This document shows positions 8,278 through 17,142 of a stretch of DNA of 64,000 nt, piece by piece (positions within the stretch are counted from its first letter, which is position 1; every line of letters begins with the position of its first letter). The position numbers and the translations under genes are program-made. The notes under the pieces were generated by a model. That model saw only the letters and a program-made list of their open reading frames with translations. It was not told where the DNA came from and did no database searches. Origin of the DNA: Cyanobium sp. Aljojuca 7A6 (GTDB lineage: Bacteria; Cyanobacteriota; Cyanobacteriia; PCC-6307; Cyanobiaceae); the NCBI RefSeq assembly GCF_024346455.1, contig NZ_JAGQCY010000013.1:1-64000 (forward strand). Reading direction: 5' to 3'.

Positions 8278-9318
8278 TCAGCCCTTGATCTTGGCCACCT
8301 CTTCGCGGGCCCGCTTGAGCACGTTGCCGGTGAGGGGAACGAAGCCCAGTTCGGCGGCCTGCTGCTGGGGACCTTCCTCCAGTGCCCAGAGCAGGAAGGT
8401 GCGCATCGCTTCGGCCTTTTCCTCCCCCTGCCCGCCCTGGTAGGCCAGGATCCAGGTGAAGGCCACGATCGGGAAGCTTTCGGCTCCTGCGGGGTTGCAG
8501 TCTTCCCCACCCAGGCGCTCATCGAGGGTGATGTTGTTCAGCGCCGCCGCTCCCGTCTTGGAATCGGCCAGCACGAACTGCCCGTCTTTGTTCTGCACGG
8601 CCGCCGGCTTCACGGCGCCCCGCAGGAAGGCCTGGTTCACGTAGCCGAGCGAGCCGGGGGTGTTCTGGATCAGACCGGCCACGCCTTCGTTCCCCCTGGC
8701 GCCCAGCCCCACAGGCCACTGCACCGCCTTACCAACGCCCACCCTCTTCTTCCATTCCGGCGAGAAGCAGGCGAGGGAATTGGTGAAGTTGAAGGTGGTG
8801 CCGGAGCCATCGGAGCGGTGCGCCACCGTGATCTTCTTGGACGGACAGCCCAGGGCGCTCCAGTTGGTGATCTTGCCGAGGAAGATGTCGGCCAGCTGGG
8901 TCTGGGTCAGCTTGAGATCGGGGCAGTCGGGATTGTTGTAGGCCGGGCTGATCGTGCCGCCCAGCATCGGGATCTGCACGGCGCCTCTCTGGCCGGCCAT
9001 GCCCTCTTTGAAATTCGCGTCGCTGAGCTGTTCGTCGGTGGCGCCGAAATCAACCGAGCCGGCCAGGAACGAGCGCACGCCCTGCCCGGAACCCACCGAC
9101 TGGTAGTTCACCAGGTAGCCCTTGTCGGCCTTGTAGTCGGCCGCCCAGCGTTGGTAGGCCGGAGCGGGGAAGGAGGCTCCGGCGCCGTTGAGCGACGGCA
9201 GCCGGCGACCACCGCCGCAGGCGCTGATGCTGAGCGTCAGGGCGACCAGCCCAACCGGCAGGGACGCTCGACGCAGATGGGCAATGGTCAGCTGGGGGGG
9301 AAGGGACAAGGGATTCAC
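8278..9318 (-). CDS. pstS: Phosphate-binding protein PstS
   Basis: Protein of 346 residues, the periplasmic receptor of the high-affinity phosphate ABC transporter. A basic N-terminus and hydrophobic stretch end at Cys34 in LSISACGGG, a lipobox, so it is likely a lipoprotein. The mature part has GAGASFPAPAYQRW and SVGSGQGVRSFLAGSVDFGATD, which form the phosphate pocket, and SDGSGTTFNF in the second lobe. The start is a GTG at 9318 preceded by an AGAGG ribosome site. pstC, pstA and pstB are not adjacent, as in many picocyanobacteria with scattered pstS copies. Expression under phosphate limitation is expected from the family, but I could not find a convincing Pho box. Confidence 0.92.
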   Translation of the reverse strand: MNPLSLPPQLTIAHLRRASLPVGLVALTLSISACGGGRRLPSLNGAGASFPAPAYQRWAADYKADKGYLVNYQSVGSGQGVRSFLAGSVDFGATDEQLSDANFKEGMAGQRGAVQIPMLGGTISPAYNNPDCPDLKLTQTQLADIFLGKITNWSALGCPSKKITVAHRSDGSGTTFNFTNSLACFSPEWKKRVGVGKAVQWPVGLGARGNEGVAGLIQNTPGSLGYVNQAFLRGAVKPAAVQNKDGQFVLADSKTGAAALNNITLDERLGGEDCNPAGAESFPIVAFTWILAYQGGQGEEKAEAMRTFLLWALEEGPQQQAAELGFVPLTGNVLKRAREEVAKIKG

Positions 9319-9421
9319 AACCTCTATATGGGTTCATCTAACCCGACGTTGAGGGGGCTTTTGGTTAAGACATGGCGCAGAGGTGCCGAAAGCGACAGCG
9401 AGATGGCCTGAGGTGCCCCTG

Positions 9422-10531
9422 CTAAGGCGTCACGTCCTCGTCCTCCTCGTCCTGCTCACGCGGCAGGGGCGGCAGGGGCGGGGGCGGCAGCGGCAGCACC
9501 TCCAGCTCGGGGGGATTGGGTGGGGTGTCCGGTCCGATCAGGTCCACGGCGGTGCGTTGCACCACCAGCCGGAAGCGCAAGGGAGCCTGGCTTGTGTTGA
9601 TGAACTCCTGCACGCTGGCCACCTGCCAGGCCGTGGGCAGGGCCGGATCGGTCACCCGCACCCGGGCCCGGATCAGCGGCGGGTTCTGCTGCCAGTTGAT
9701 GGAAATGCCCACCAGATCGATGGCGGGATCGCCACCGAGGGTGATCGTGCTGCTGCGCAGCCGTTGCTCGATCACCGACTCCAGCTTCTGGGCCTGGGTT
9801 TCCCGCTGGGATCGGCTCACCAGGGCGAAGAAACTGCTGCCCAGGGGGATCACCAGCAAGGCGGTGAGGGCCACGCTGGTGAGGCCCAGCCGGCTGCGGA
9901 ACAGCCGGCGGCGGTACACCTTCTCAAGAATCCCCAGGGCCGCCATCGCCCCCACCATGATCCCCAGCAGGTTGGTGGCGAACAGCAGCAGCGCTCCGTA
10001 GGCCTGCGCCCAGAACGAGGAGGCCAGCAGGATCCCCACCACGCACATCGGCGGCACCAGGGCCACGGCGATGGCCAGACCGGCCAGGGCCGAGATGGCC
10101 TCCTTGCGCAGCTTGGCGTACATCGCCACGGCTCCGGCCACCAGCGCCACCCCCAGATCCAGCAGGTTGGGACTGGTGCGGTTCATCACCTCGCTGCCGA
10201 AGCTGGAGAAGGCCACCAGATGGCCCACCGCCATCGCCAGCAGCACGCAGATCGCCACCCCCAGCATCAAGGTGCGCAGAGCCCGCAGGAACATCGGCAG
10301 CCGCCCCCGCAGGATCTCGAAGGCCATCGCCTGCAGCGGCATGATCCAGGGGGCCACCACCATGGCGCCGATCACCACCCCAGGGCTGTTGGCCAGCAGG
10401 CCCAGGGTGGCGATCAAGGTGGCCCCCACGGTGAGCACCACGAACACCTGGTTGAACGTGGCGTCGTGCTCGAACTCATGCCTCAGCGCGACAAGCCGTC
10501 CCTCTTCGGAGATGGTGGTGGGGGAGTTCAT
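9422..10531 (-). CDS. DUF389 family membrane protein
   Basis: Protein of 369 residues. The first 230 residues contain six to seven membrane segments with the DUF389 hallmarks: GVVIGAMVVAPWIMPLQAMA near residue 50, NLLDLGVALVAGAVAMYA near 121 and ALVPPMCVVGILLA near 157. The last 130 residues are soluble and end in a Pro-rich and then acidic tail (PPPPLPPLP, EQDEEDEDV). Family function is unknown. The tail may be an adaptor or simply disordered. Clear ATG at 10531; the gap to pstS is about 100 bases. Confidence 0.85.
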   Translation of the reverse strand: MNSPTTISEEGRLVALRHEFEHDATFNQVFVVLTVGATLIATLGLLANSPGVVIGAMVVAPWIMPLQAMAFEILRGRLPMFLRALRTLMLGVAICVLLAMAVGHLVAFSSFGSEVMNRTSPNLLDLGVALVAGAVAMYAKLRKEAISALAGLAIAVALVPPMCVVGILLASSFWAQAYGALLLFATNLLGIMVGAMAALGILEKVYRRRLFRSRLGLTSVALTALLVIPLGSSFFALVSRSQRETQAQKLESVIEQRLRSSTITLGGDPAIDLVGISINWQQNPPLIRARVRVTDPALPTAWQVASVQEFINTSQAPLRFRLVVQRTAVDLIGPDTPPNPPELEVLPLPPPPLPPLPREQDEEDEDVTP

Positions 10532-10614
10532 GGCCGGAGTGCTGGTAACAGGTCACTCAGCCTGCTGCTTCTCGGGGATACCTTCAAGACTCTGCCCAGC
10601 CCATCACCGTCTCC

Positions 10615-11136
10615 ATGGCACGGCTGAATCCTGCGGTGGCGAGCTTGGTGCTGGCGGCCCTCGTACCCCTCGCCGCCCGGGCGGAGACCTGGTCGTACCA
10701 GCGGCTGGTGGACGCCTTCGAGCAGCGGGGCTTCCGTGTGCTGGGCAGCCACCCCCGGTGCGTCGAGCGCGGTCTGTACGGGCTCTACCTGCGTGAGAGC
10801 CGGCGGATCGTCGTCTGCCCCCGTGGCAACCTCAACGACACGCTGCTGCATGAGGGGTGGCACGCGGTGCAGTCGCGGTGTCTGCGGGGGACGCCGCTGC
10901 TGGGCGCGGACGAATTGCGCCGGGGCCTGAGCCGCCGCGACCAGCAAGACCTGGCCCGGCTCTACGGCGGTGAACGCTGGCAGCGGGAGGCCGAGGCCCG
11001 GGTCATGGCCCGCCGGGACCCGGTGTCCTACTTCCGCGTTGTGGACGAGCTTTGCGTTTCACCAACTGCCCCACCAATCCCCGCGCCGCCCGTGAGCGCG
11101 CCTCAGGGCCAGGGACTGAAACGCACCGGCTCATAG
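10615..11136 (+). CDS. Secreted protein with HEGWH motif, putative metallopeptidase
   Basis: Protein of 173 residues with a signal peptide (MARLNPAVASLVLAALVPLA, cleavage probably after ARA near 23). The exported part contains LLHEGWHAVQSRC at about residues 78-90, an HExxH zinc motif in a helix, preceded by a strand IVVCPRGN. This is the core of many small metallopeptidase domains; a third ligand could be Glu in the helix REAEARVMA near 130. The C-terminus is Pro-rich. Several Cys residues could form disulphides. No family name is recognised and activity is inferred only from the motif. Confidence 0.6.
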   Translation: MARLNPAVASLVLAALVPLAARAETWSYQRLVDAFEQRGFRVLGSHPRCVERGLYGLYLRESRRIVVCPRGNLNDTLLHEGWHAVQSRCLRGTPLLGADELRRGLSRRDQQDLARLYGGERWQREAEARVMARRDPVSYFRVVDELCVSPTAPPIPAPPVSAPQGQGLKRTGS

Positions 11137-11498
11137 CGGGCGATCGACACACTCCAGCCCCGGATCGCCAGGGCGTCCAGCTCGGCATGGAAGTCGGCGG
11201 TCCTTCCTCCGCCGACCCAGCGGGCCTTGAGACGGGGCAACTGCTCCTGCAGCGCCTCCAGGGGCAGCTCCACCAGCAGCAGGCTGGGTTCCCCGGCGGC
11301 CCGTCGCAGGGCGCCGGCCTCGCTGCGCTGCCAGAGGCGTAGCAGCAGTTCCAGCACCAGGGTGCGGCCGTCGTCGCCTGGATCCGTCGCTTCAGCCGCC
11401 GCTGGGGGCACCGACTTGCCATTCAACGGCAGGGCTCGCGTCCCCTCCTGTTCCAGCAAGGCCAGCGCCAACAGATAGGGAGCATCCGCCATGACCAT
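11103..11498 (-). CDS. Hypothetical soluble protein
   Basis: Protein of 131 residues from the ATG at 11498 (a TTG at 11615 would extend it over an unlikely N-terminus that runs into the divergent glycosyltransferase). It alternates Leu/Ala-rich helices and strands, for example LLLVELPLEALQEQLPRLKARW near the middle, and ends in SIARYEPVRFSPWP. No motif is recognised. It overlaps the end of the HEGWH gene by 34 bases in the opposite direction. Confidence 0.45.
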   Translation of the reverse strand: MVMADAPYLLALALLEQEGTRALPLNGKSVPPAAAEATDPGDDGRTLVLELLLRLWQRSEAGALRRAAGEPSLLLVELPLEALQEQLPRLKARWVGGGRTADFHAELDALAIRGWSVSIARYEPVRFSPWP

Positions 11499-11622
11499 CG
11501 CCTGCAAAGAGTCCCCAGCCTGCAGGATCGGCAGGGGGCCTGCGCCGGTGCTTGAGGAGGCTTCGGGGTGACGTGACCCGACAACCTCCGGCGATCTGGT
11601 GCAAAAATGGCGCAACTTACCG

Positions 11623-12612
11623 ATGGTTATGACTCAGGCCAACGTCACCGTGGTGGTCGTCCCACGCGAACGCTTCAGCTACGCCCTTGCATCGCTCGAT
11701 TCCATTTTTCGGAACACCGATGAGCCTTTCGAGCTGATTTACATTGATGGGAACTCTCCGCCAGATATTGCCAGCGCGCTTCAGGAGCAATCCGTAGCAA
11801 AGAACTTTCAGCTGATTCGCTCCGACCACTATCTCTCGCCCAATGCCGCCCGCAACCTTGCACTTCCCTTCATCAAAACAGAATATCTGGTCTTCGTTGA
11901 TAATGATGTGATCGCCAGCCGGGGCTGGCTTCAGGCTCTGGTCGCCTGCGCGCAACAACATGGCTGCACCGCCGTCTGCCCCCTCACGTTTGAAGACGAA
12001 GCCTTCAGCGTTGTTCATCATGCCGGCGGCGAGCTCCTCTGGAGGTCCATGGGCCAGGGCCGTCGCTGGCTGACCGAGCGGCGGCCTTGGAACCATCTGC
12101 CCCTGGTCAAGGTGAACAAGCCCCTGGTGGCTGGACCCACCGAATTAAACGAATTCCATTGTGTCCTGGTTCGGAAAGACTTCTTCGCCCATAACGGACC
12201 CCTCGACGAAAAGCTGCTGAGCATGGCAGAAGAGACAGATTTCTCAATTTCCGTCTCCAGTAACGGCGGCTCCATGTTTTTCGAACCTGCCAGCAAGGTG
12301 AGTTACATCCCCCCTTCCCCCGAGCAGCTGCTCCCCTCCGATATGCCGTTCTTCTCTCTGCGTTGGTCCACCGAGTGGGTGAGAAGAAGCGTTGAGTACA
12401 TGGTGGATAAACACAACCTGGACCCCACGTCGCCCGTGGTCAAGCACTGGCCGCGATTTGTGTTCCAGCACCGCTATTCCTGTTCCACGGGATCAAAGAA
12501 AATGCCGGCGCTCAACCTTCTGTTCGGCGACTACAGCACAACCCTTGACATGCGGGAGAAATTTGATCATCTCCGCCGTCAGCTTTCCCCAGATCTGGTC
12601 CGCGATCGCTGA
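11623..12612 (+). CDS. Family 2-type glycosyltransferase
   Basis: Protein of 329 residues. The N-terminal GT-A fold starts with a strand (NVTVVVVPRERF), then ELIYIDGNSPPD and YLVFVDNDVIASRGWL, where DND is the metal-binding DxD equivalent. A later acidic pair in MAEETDFSISV may be the catalytic base region. The acceptor is unknown; cell-surface polysaccharide or glycolipid is usual. The gene is visibly less GC-rich than its neighbours (many TTT, AAT and ATT codons), which suggests recent acquisition or different ancestry. Start at ATG 11623 or 11629; the upstream GTG at 11599 is less likely. Confidence 0.7.
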   Translation: MVMTQANVTVVVVPRERFSYALASLDSIFRNTDEPFELIYIDGNSPPDIASALQEQSVAKNFQLIRSDHYLSPNAARNLALPFIKTEYLVFVDNDVIASRGWLQALVACAQQHGCTAVCPLTFEDEAFSVVHHAGGELLWRSMGQGRRWLTERRPWNHLPLVKVNKPLVAGPTELNEFHCVLVRKDFFAHNGPLDEKLLSMAEETDFSISVSSNGGSMFFEPASKVSYIPPSPEQLLPSDMPFFSLRWSTEWVRRSVEYMVDKHNLDPTSPVVKHWPRFVFQHRYSCSTGSKKMPALNLLFGDYSTTLDMREKFDHLRRQLSPDLVRDR

Positions 12613-12701
12613 ACTCTCCCTCGGCCTCCTGTCGACAACGGCCTGGCGAGTGGCGAGCATGGCGGTTCGTGGGCTCGCCCTACGCCACCCGAGCCGGATC
12701 C

Positions 12702-14117
12702 ATGGACAGCTTCGACGGCAAGATCATTGTGGGCAGCGAGGAGTGGTGCAGCTTCCCGGACGCCGGGCTGCCGGCGATCAAGGCGCGGGTCGATTCCGGT
12801 GCGGCCACCTCCGCCCTCCATGCCACCAACATCGTTCCCTTCGACCGCGATGGGAAGCCCTGGGTGAGCTTCGAGGTGCACCCGCTCCAGGGCGATCGGG
12901 TCGTGGTGGTGCGCCATGAGGCCCCCGTGGTGGCCAAGCGGGAGGTGCGCAACACCAGCGGCGTCCCGGAGAGCCGCTACGTGATCCGGGAGCGCCTGGT
13001 GCTGGGGGAGCAGAGCTGGGACGTGGAGCTGACCCTCGCCAACCGGGATGCCATGGGCTACCGGATGCTGCTTGGCCGCCAGGCCATGGTGGGCCGGATC
13101 CTGGTGGACCCGGAGGGCAGCCACCACCTGCGCAGCCTCAGCGCCGAGGAGAGCCGGGCCCTCTATTCCCATGTCCGCAAGCGTGACGACGGCCTGCGGA
13201 TCGTGCTGCTGGCCAGCAACCCTGATCTTTACAGCAACCGCCGCCTGATCGAGGCCGGCGAGGAACGGGGCCATCACATGCAGTTCCTCAACATCCGGCA
13301 GTGCTACATCCGCCTGGATCCCCGCAACCCCGAAGTTCACTACCGCGGCGGCGACGTGCTCGGCACGGTGGACGCCGTCATCCCGCGCATCCGCCCCAGC
13401 GTCACCTTCTACGGCTGCGCCGTCACGCGGCAGTTCGAATCGATGGGGGTGCCGTCCCTCAACAGCGCCCAGGCGATCACCGTCTCCCGCGACAAGCTCT
13501 TCGCCTCCCAGGAGTTCGTCCGCGCCGGGCTCAACACCCCCGTCACCGGATTCGCCGATTCCCCCCTCGACACCGTGGACCTGATCCGCATGGTGGGCGG
13601 CGCCCCCCTGATCGTGAAGCTGCTGGAGGGGGCCCAGGGCAAGGGCGTCGTGCTGGCTGAAACCCAGAAGGCGGCGGAAAGTGTCATCAATGCGCTCCAG
13701 AGTCTCGACGCCAACCTGCTGGTGCAGGAGTTCATCAAGGAGGCCGGGGGCACGGATCTGCGCTGCTTCGTGGTCGGCGGCAAGGTGGTGGCCGCCATCG
13801 AACGCCGGGCTGCCGAGGGGGAGTTCCGGGCCAACCTGCACCAGGGGGGAACGGCCCGGATGGTTCAGCTCGATGCCCCCGAAAAGCAGATGGCGATCAA
13901 GGCCTGCAAGGCCCTCGGGCTTGATGTGGCCGGCGTCGACATCCTCCGCTCCCACCGCGGGCCCCTGCTGCTGGAGGTGAACTCCAGCCCCGGGCTTGAG
14001 GGGATCGAAGCGGCCACCGGTCTGGATCTGGCCGGCAAGATGATCCAGAAGCTGGAGCGCAAGCTCGGCTGGGGCCGTCCGGCGGCCCAGGAGGCCGCCG
14101 TCGACGTGAGGTCGTGA
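12702..14117 (+). CDS. RimB-like protease domain fused to RimK-type ATP-grasp ligase
   Basis: Protein of 471 residues with two domains. Residues 1-150 match the putative ATP-dependent zinc protease/RimB family: KARVDSGAATSAL places a retropepsin-like Asp-Ser-Gly at 31-33, and MGYRMLLGRQAM lies near 120. Residues about 165-465 are a RimK-type ATP-grasp ligase, with the nucleotide site in LIVKLLEGAQGKGVVLAE and the metal site in LLLEVNSSPGLEG. RimK adds glutamate residues to a protein C-terminus (S6 in E. coli) and RimB can remove them, so the fusion may be a self-contained writer-eraser. The ATG at 12702 is chosen over upstream codons that look random. Its stop overlaps the next start (GTGA, 14114-14117). 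Confidence 0.8.
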   Translation: MDSFDGKIIVGSEEWCSFPDAGLPAIKARVDSGAATSALHATNIVPFDRDGKPWVSFEVHPLQGDRVVVVRHEAPVVAKREVRNTSGVPESRYVIRERLVLGEQSWDVELTLANRDAMGYRMLLGRQAMVGRILVDPEGSHHLRSLSAEESRALYSHVRKRDDGLRIVLLASNPDLYSNRRLIEAGEERGHHMQFLNIRQCYIRLDPRNPEVHYRGGDVLGTVDAVIPRIRPSVTFYGCAVTRQFESMGVPSLNSAQAITVSRDKLFASQEFVRAGLNTPVTGFADSPLDTVDLIRMVGGAPLIVKLLEGAQGKGVVLAETQKAAESVINALQSLDANLLVQEFIKEAGGTDLRCFVVGGKVVAAIERRAAEGEFRANLHQGGTARMVQLDAPEKQMAIKACKALGLDVAGVDILRSHRGPLLLEVNSSPGLEGIEAATGLDLAGKMIQKLERKLGWGRPAAQEAAVDVRS

Positions 14118-14917
14118 TCGAAGCTGCGGGTGCCATTCCCTACCTGGAGCTGCAGGCCGTTGAGGCCTGGCTCGGCCCCCGCCGCGTCTTCGAGGATCTC
14201 TCCCTGCGGCTGCACCGCGGCGAGCACACGGTGGTGCTCGGCCCCAACGGCTCGGGCAAGAGCTCGCTGGTGAAGCTGCTCAGCCGTGAGCTCTACCCCG
14301 TGGTGAAGCCCGGGTCCTCCCTGCGGATCTTCGGCAGCGAAACGGTGAATCTCTGGCAGCTTCGCGGCCGCATCGGCCTGGTGTCCCAGGACCTGAACGC
14401 CGCCTACGTCGGCCGTGTTCCCGCCGAGGACGTGGTGCTCTCGGGCTTCTTCGGTTCCGTGGGCATCGGCCGCAGCCAGGTGGCCAGCACGGCCCAGCGG
14501 GAGCGCGTGGTGGCGCTGATGGAGCAGCTGGGGCTGGCCGATCTGGCGGAGCGCCCCTACGGCCAGCTCTCCGAGGGCCAGCGGCGGCGCCTGCTCCTGG
14601 CCCGGGCCCTGGTGCATGGCCCCGAAGTGCTGGTGCTGGATGAACCCACCAACGGCCTCGACCTGAAGGCCAGACACCAGCTGCTGGCGATCCTGCGCGA
14701 TCTGGCCCGCGCCGGCACCACCCTGCTGCTGGTGACCCACCAGATCGAGGCGATCCTGCCCGAGATCCGCCGTTGCGTGCTGCTGCGTGAGGGGAAAGTG
14801 GTGGGCGACGGCCCCAGCGACGCCTTGCTGCAGGACGCCCCCCTCAGCGCCCTGTTCGCCACCCCGCTGCGGGTGTGCGAGGCGAACGGCTATCGCCAGG
14901 TGCTGCCGGCGGCTTGA
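14114..14917 (+). CDS. ABC transporter ATP-binding protein, orphan
   Basis: Protein of 267 residues with a Walker A at 43-50 (GPNGSGKS), a signature LSEGQRRRLLLARAL, a Walker B VLVLDEPTNGLD and a switch His in LLLVTHQIEAI. It has no membrane domain and no permease or binding protein lies beside it. The sequence style is close to single-domain ATPases of the ModF/PhrA kind. It starts at a GTG overlapping the RimK-type gene, so it is translated with it. Substrate cannot be named. Confidence 0.75.
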   Translation: MIEAAGAIPYLELQAVEAWLGPRRVFEDLSLRLHRGEHTVVLGPNGSGKSSLVKLLSRELYPVVKPGSSLRIFGSETVNLWQLRGRIGLVSQDLNAAYVGRVPAEDVVLSGFFGSVGIGRSQVASTAQRERVVALMEQLGLADLAERPYGQLSEGQRRRLLLARALVHGPEVLVLDEPTNGLDLKARHQLLAILRDLARAGTTLLLVTHQIEAILPEIRRCVLLREGKVVGDGPSDALLQDAPLSALFATPLRVCEANGYRQVLPAA

Positions 14918-14934
14918 GCCGTCATCATTCGGAC

Positions 14935-17142
14935 ATGTGCCGTGGCTTCCGGGTGCCCCGTCCGATCCGTCTGCTGCTGGCCTTCCTGATCGCCTGTCTG
15001 CTGCCGCTGATGGGTCTCTCCACGGCGGCGCTCTGGGCTGCGCCGGCGGCCGCTCCCCCCGCCTCCGCCACGGGCCGGCCGTCCTATGTGCCCCTGGAGA
15101 GCCAGCCGTTCCACGGCCAGCTGCTGGAACTGCAGCAGCAATGGATCGATGCTCCCCTCAACCAGGTGGTGGGGGACAGTCCGCGGGCGACCCTGCTCAA
15201 CTTCTATGTGGTGATGGCCCAGGTGAACCGCGACATCACGCGGATTGAAGCCAAGGCCATGGCGACACCCGGGCTGTTCTGGTCGAGCGCGGTGCAGAGC
15301 GAACTGGAGCTCATCACCAGCTATTTCGATGAGGCGGTGAAAGCCCTGGATGTGTCGGAGATCCCCCAGAGCATCCGGGCGGATTTCGCCGATGAGTATG
15401 CCCTCAAGCTCAAGGTGATTCTCGATTACGTCTTCACCCACAGCCGCAAGCCTTTCGAGATTCCTGATGCGGCCGGGATGAAGGCCTTGAACGAGGGGCG
15501 GGTGAATCCGAGTGCCAGCTGGACCATCCCTGGCACCTCCATCACCCTGACGGATGTGGGGACGGAAGGAGGGCGCGATCGCGGCTTTCTGTTCTCTGCC
15601 TACACAGTGGCCCAGATCCCCAGCCTCTATGAGGAGATCAAGGATCAGCTGAGGCCATCCGACAGCCGCTCCACGTTGCTGACGCCGGCGATCTACGACG
15701 CCTTCAGCCTCAGGCCCGGCTACCTCCTGCCGCCCAAGTGGTACCTGATGCTGCCCCGGGGCTTCCGGCAACAGGTGCTGGAAGCCCATCTCTGGGACCA
15801 GACCCTGTTCCAGATCGTGGTGGGGCTGGTGGTGATAGCGGCCTTCGCCTTGGTTCAGTTCCGGCTGGTGCTGGCCCTTCTGGCCACCTATCGGATGACC
15901 AAAAAGGCCGCCAGGCAGCAGCTCACACCCCTGGAGGTCTGGAAACTCGACAACATCGCCTGGCACCGGGTGCTGCTGGCGGTGGTGGCCCTGCCCATCA
16001 CCCGGCTGGTGGAACTGCTGCTGGACCACTACGTCAACGTCACCGGCCTGCCCCTGCAGGTGCTGATGTACCTGCTCTACACGCTCTATTTCTGCTGGGC
16101 GGGATTATTCAGCTTCTTCCTGATGGAGGCCCTCGGCCGCAGCCTGGCGGAATGGGTCACGATCCTGCGGGGCCGCCGCAATGCCCTGCAATTGAGCCGT
16201 GTCAGCAATCTGGTGATGCCCGTGTGTCGGGTGCTGGGGGCCATCATCGGCATCTCCCTGATGTACCGGCTGCTGATCCTGCTGGGCCTGCCAGGCTCCA
16301 CCGTGCTGGCCTTCTCCGCCGTGCCCGGCCTGGCCATCGGCCTCGGGGCTTCCAAGCTGCTGGGCAACCTGTTCGCCGGTCTGTCGATCCAGACCGACCG
16401 TCCGCTGCGGGTGGGGGAGTTCTGCCGCATCGGCAGCAATCTGGGCTATGTCACCAAGATCGGCCTGCGCTCCCTGGAGCTGCAGACCCATGAAAGTCGC
16501 GTCACGATCCCCAATTCGGTCGTCGATGAGGAGACGATCGTCAACTATTCCCTGCGCTCGGATCAGGCGCATGATGCGGTGCAGCATGTCTTCGAGCTGC
16601 ACCTGCCCCTGCCGGCCGAGCTCACCCCCGACCAGCTGGACGACCTGGTGCATTACGGCCGCCTGCACCTCACCGAGCTGCCGGGTCTGTCCGCCGCCCA
16701 GGTGTTCCTCGACCAGGCCCCTGGGGATGGGGAGTTGCTGCTGCGCTGTTGCGGCCAGATTCATGCCCCCAGCTGGACCGATTACCTCACCCTGCGGGAA
16801 GCGATCCTGCTGCGGTTGCGGCAGCTCCTGGATCAGGTGATCCGCTCCCGCATGGTGATCGGCGTGGCCTACGACACCACCCAGGAGCAACTGCAACGCA
16901 TCCCGGACCTGATCGCCTCCCTGTTCGAAGCCGAACCCCTGGCCACCTTCCGGGCCTGTCGCCTCCTGGCCATCAGCGACTTCAGCTACGACTTCACCTA
17001 CGACTACCGCTCCTCCCAGCCCACCTACGCGGCGTTCAAGGATGAGGTGGCCCGCCTCAACCGGGCCCTGCTGGCCCTGTTCGCCGCGGAAGCTATCGAG
17101 ATCCCCTACCCCACCCAGGCGGAGGTCCAGCGCGATGGCTGA
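14935..17142 (+). CDS. MscS-family mechanosensitive channel, large form
   Basis: Protein of 735 residues, much longer than E. coli MscS (286). A signal peptide or first span (residues about 8-38) leads into a 260-residue mostly helical exported region, then several membrane segments (about 300-330, 360-385, 395-420, 440-470) and the MscS core: the pore-lining helix is in STVLAFSAVPGLAIGLGASK and LLGNLFAGLSIQTDRPLRVG, followed by the beta domain with ESRVTIPNSVV. Such channels release solutes under osmotic downshock. The ATG at 14935 follows the ABC gene by 17 bases. Confidence 0.85.
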   Translation: MCRGFRVPRPIRLLLAFLIACLLPLMGLSTAALWAAPAAAPPASATGRPSYVPLESQPFHGQLLELQQQWIDAPLNQVVGDSPRATLLNFYVVMAQVNRDITRIEAKAMATPGLFWSSAVQSELELITSYFDEAVKALDVSEIPQSIRADFADEYALKLKVILDYVFTHSRKPFEIPDAAGMKALNEGRVNPSASWTIPGTSITLTDVGTEGGRDRGFLFSAYTVAQIPSLYEEIKDQLRPSDSRSTLLTPAIYDAFSLRPGYLLPPKWYLMLPRGFRQQVLEAHLWDQTLFQIVVGLVVIAAFALVQFRLVLALLATYRMTKKAARQQLTPLEVWKLDNIAWHRVLLAVVALPITRLVELLLDHYVNVTGLPLQVLMYLLYTLYFCWAGLFSFFLMEALGRSLAEWVTILRGRRNALQLSRVSNLVMPVCRVLGAIIGISLMYRLLILLGLPGSTVLAFSAVPGLAIGLGASKLLGNLFAGLSIQTDRPLRVGEFCRIGSNLGYVTKIGLRSLELQTHESRVTIPNSVVDEETIVNYSLRSDQAHDAVQHVFELHLPLPAELTPDQLDDLVHYGRLHLTELPGLSAAQVFLDQAPGDGELLLRCCGQIHAPSWTDYLTLREAILLRLRQLLDQVIRSRMVIGVAYDTTQEQLQRIPDLIASLFEAEPLATFRACRLLAISDFSYDFTYDYRSSQPTYAAFKDEVARLNRALLALFAAEAIEIPYPTQAEVQRDG

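Noticed and set aside
9319-9380. Possible Pho box upstream of pstS (CTTAACCA and GGGTTAGATGAACCC)
   Set aside because: Only one unit fits the cyanobacterial direct-repeat consensus and the 11-base periodicity is missing.
9383-10627. Plus-strand open frame opposite the DUF389 gene
   Set aside because: His/Gln/Gly-rich antisense translation; the minus frame has membrane helices and family motifs.
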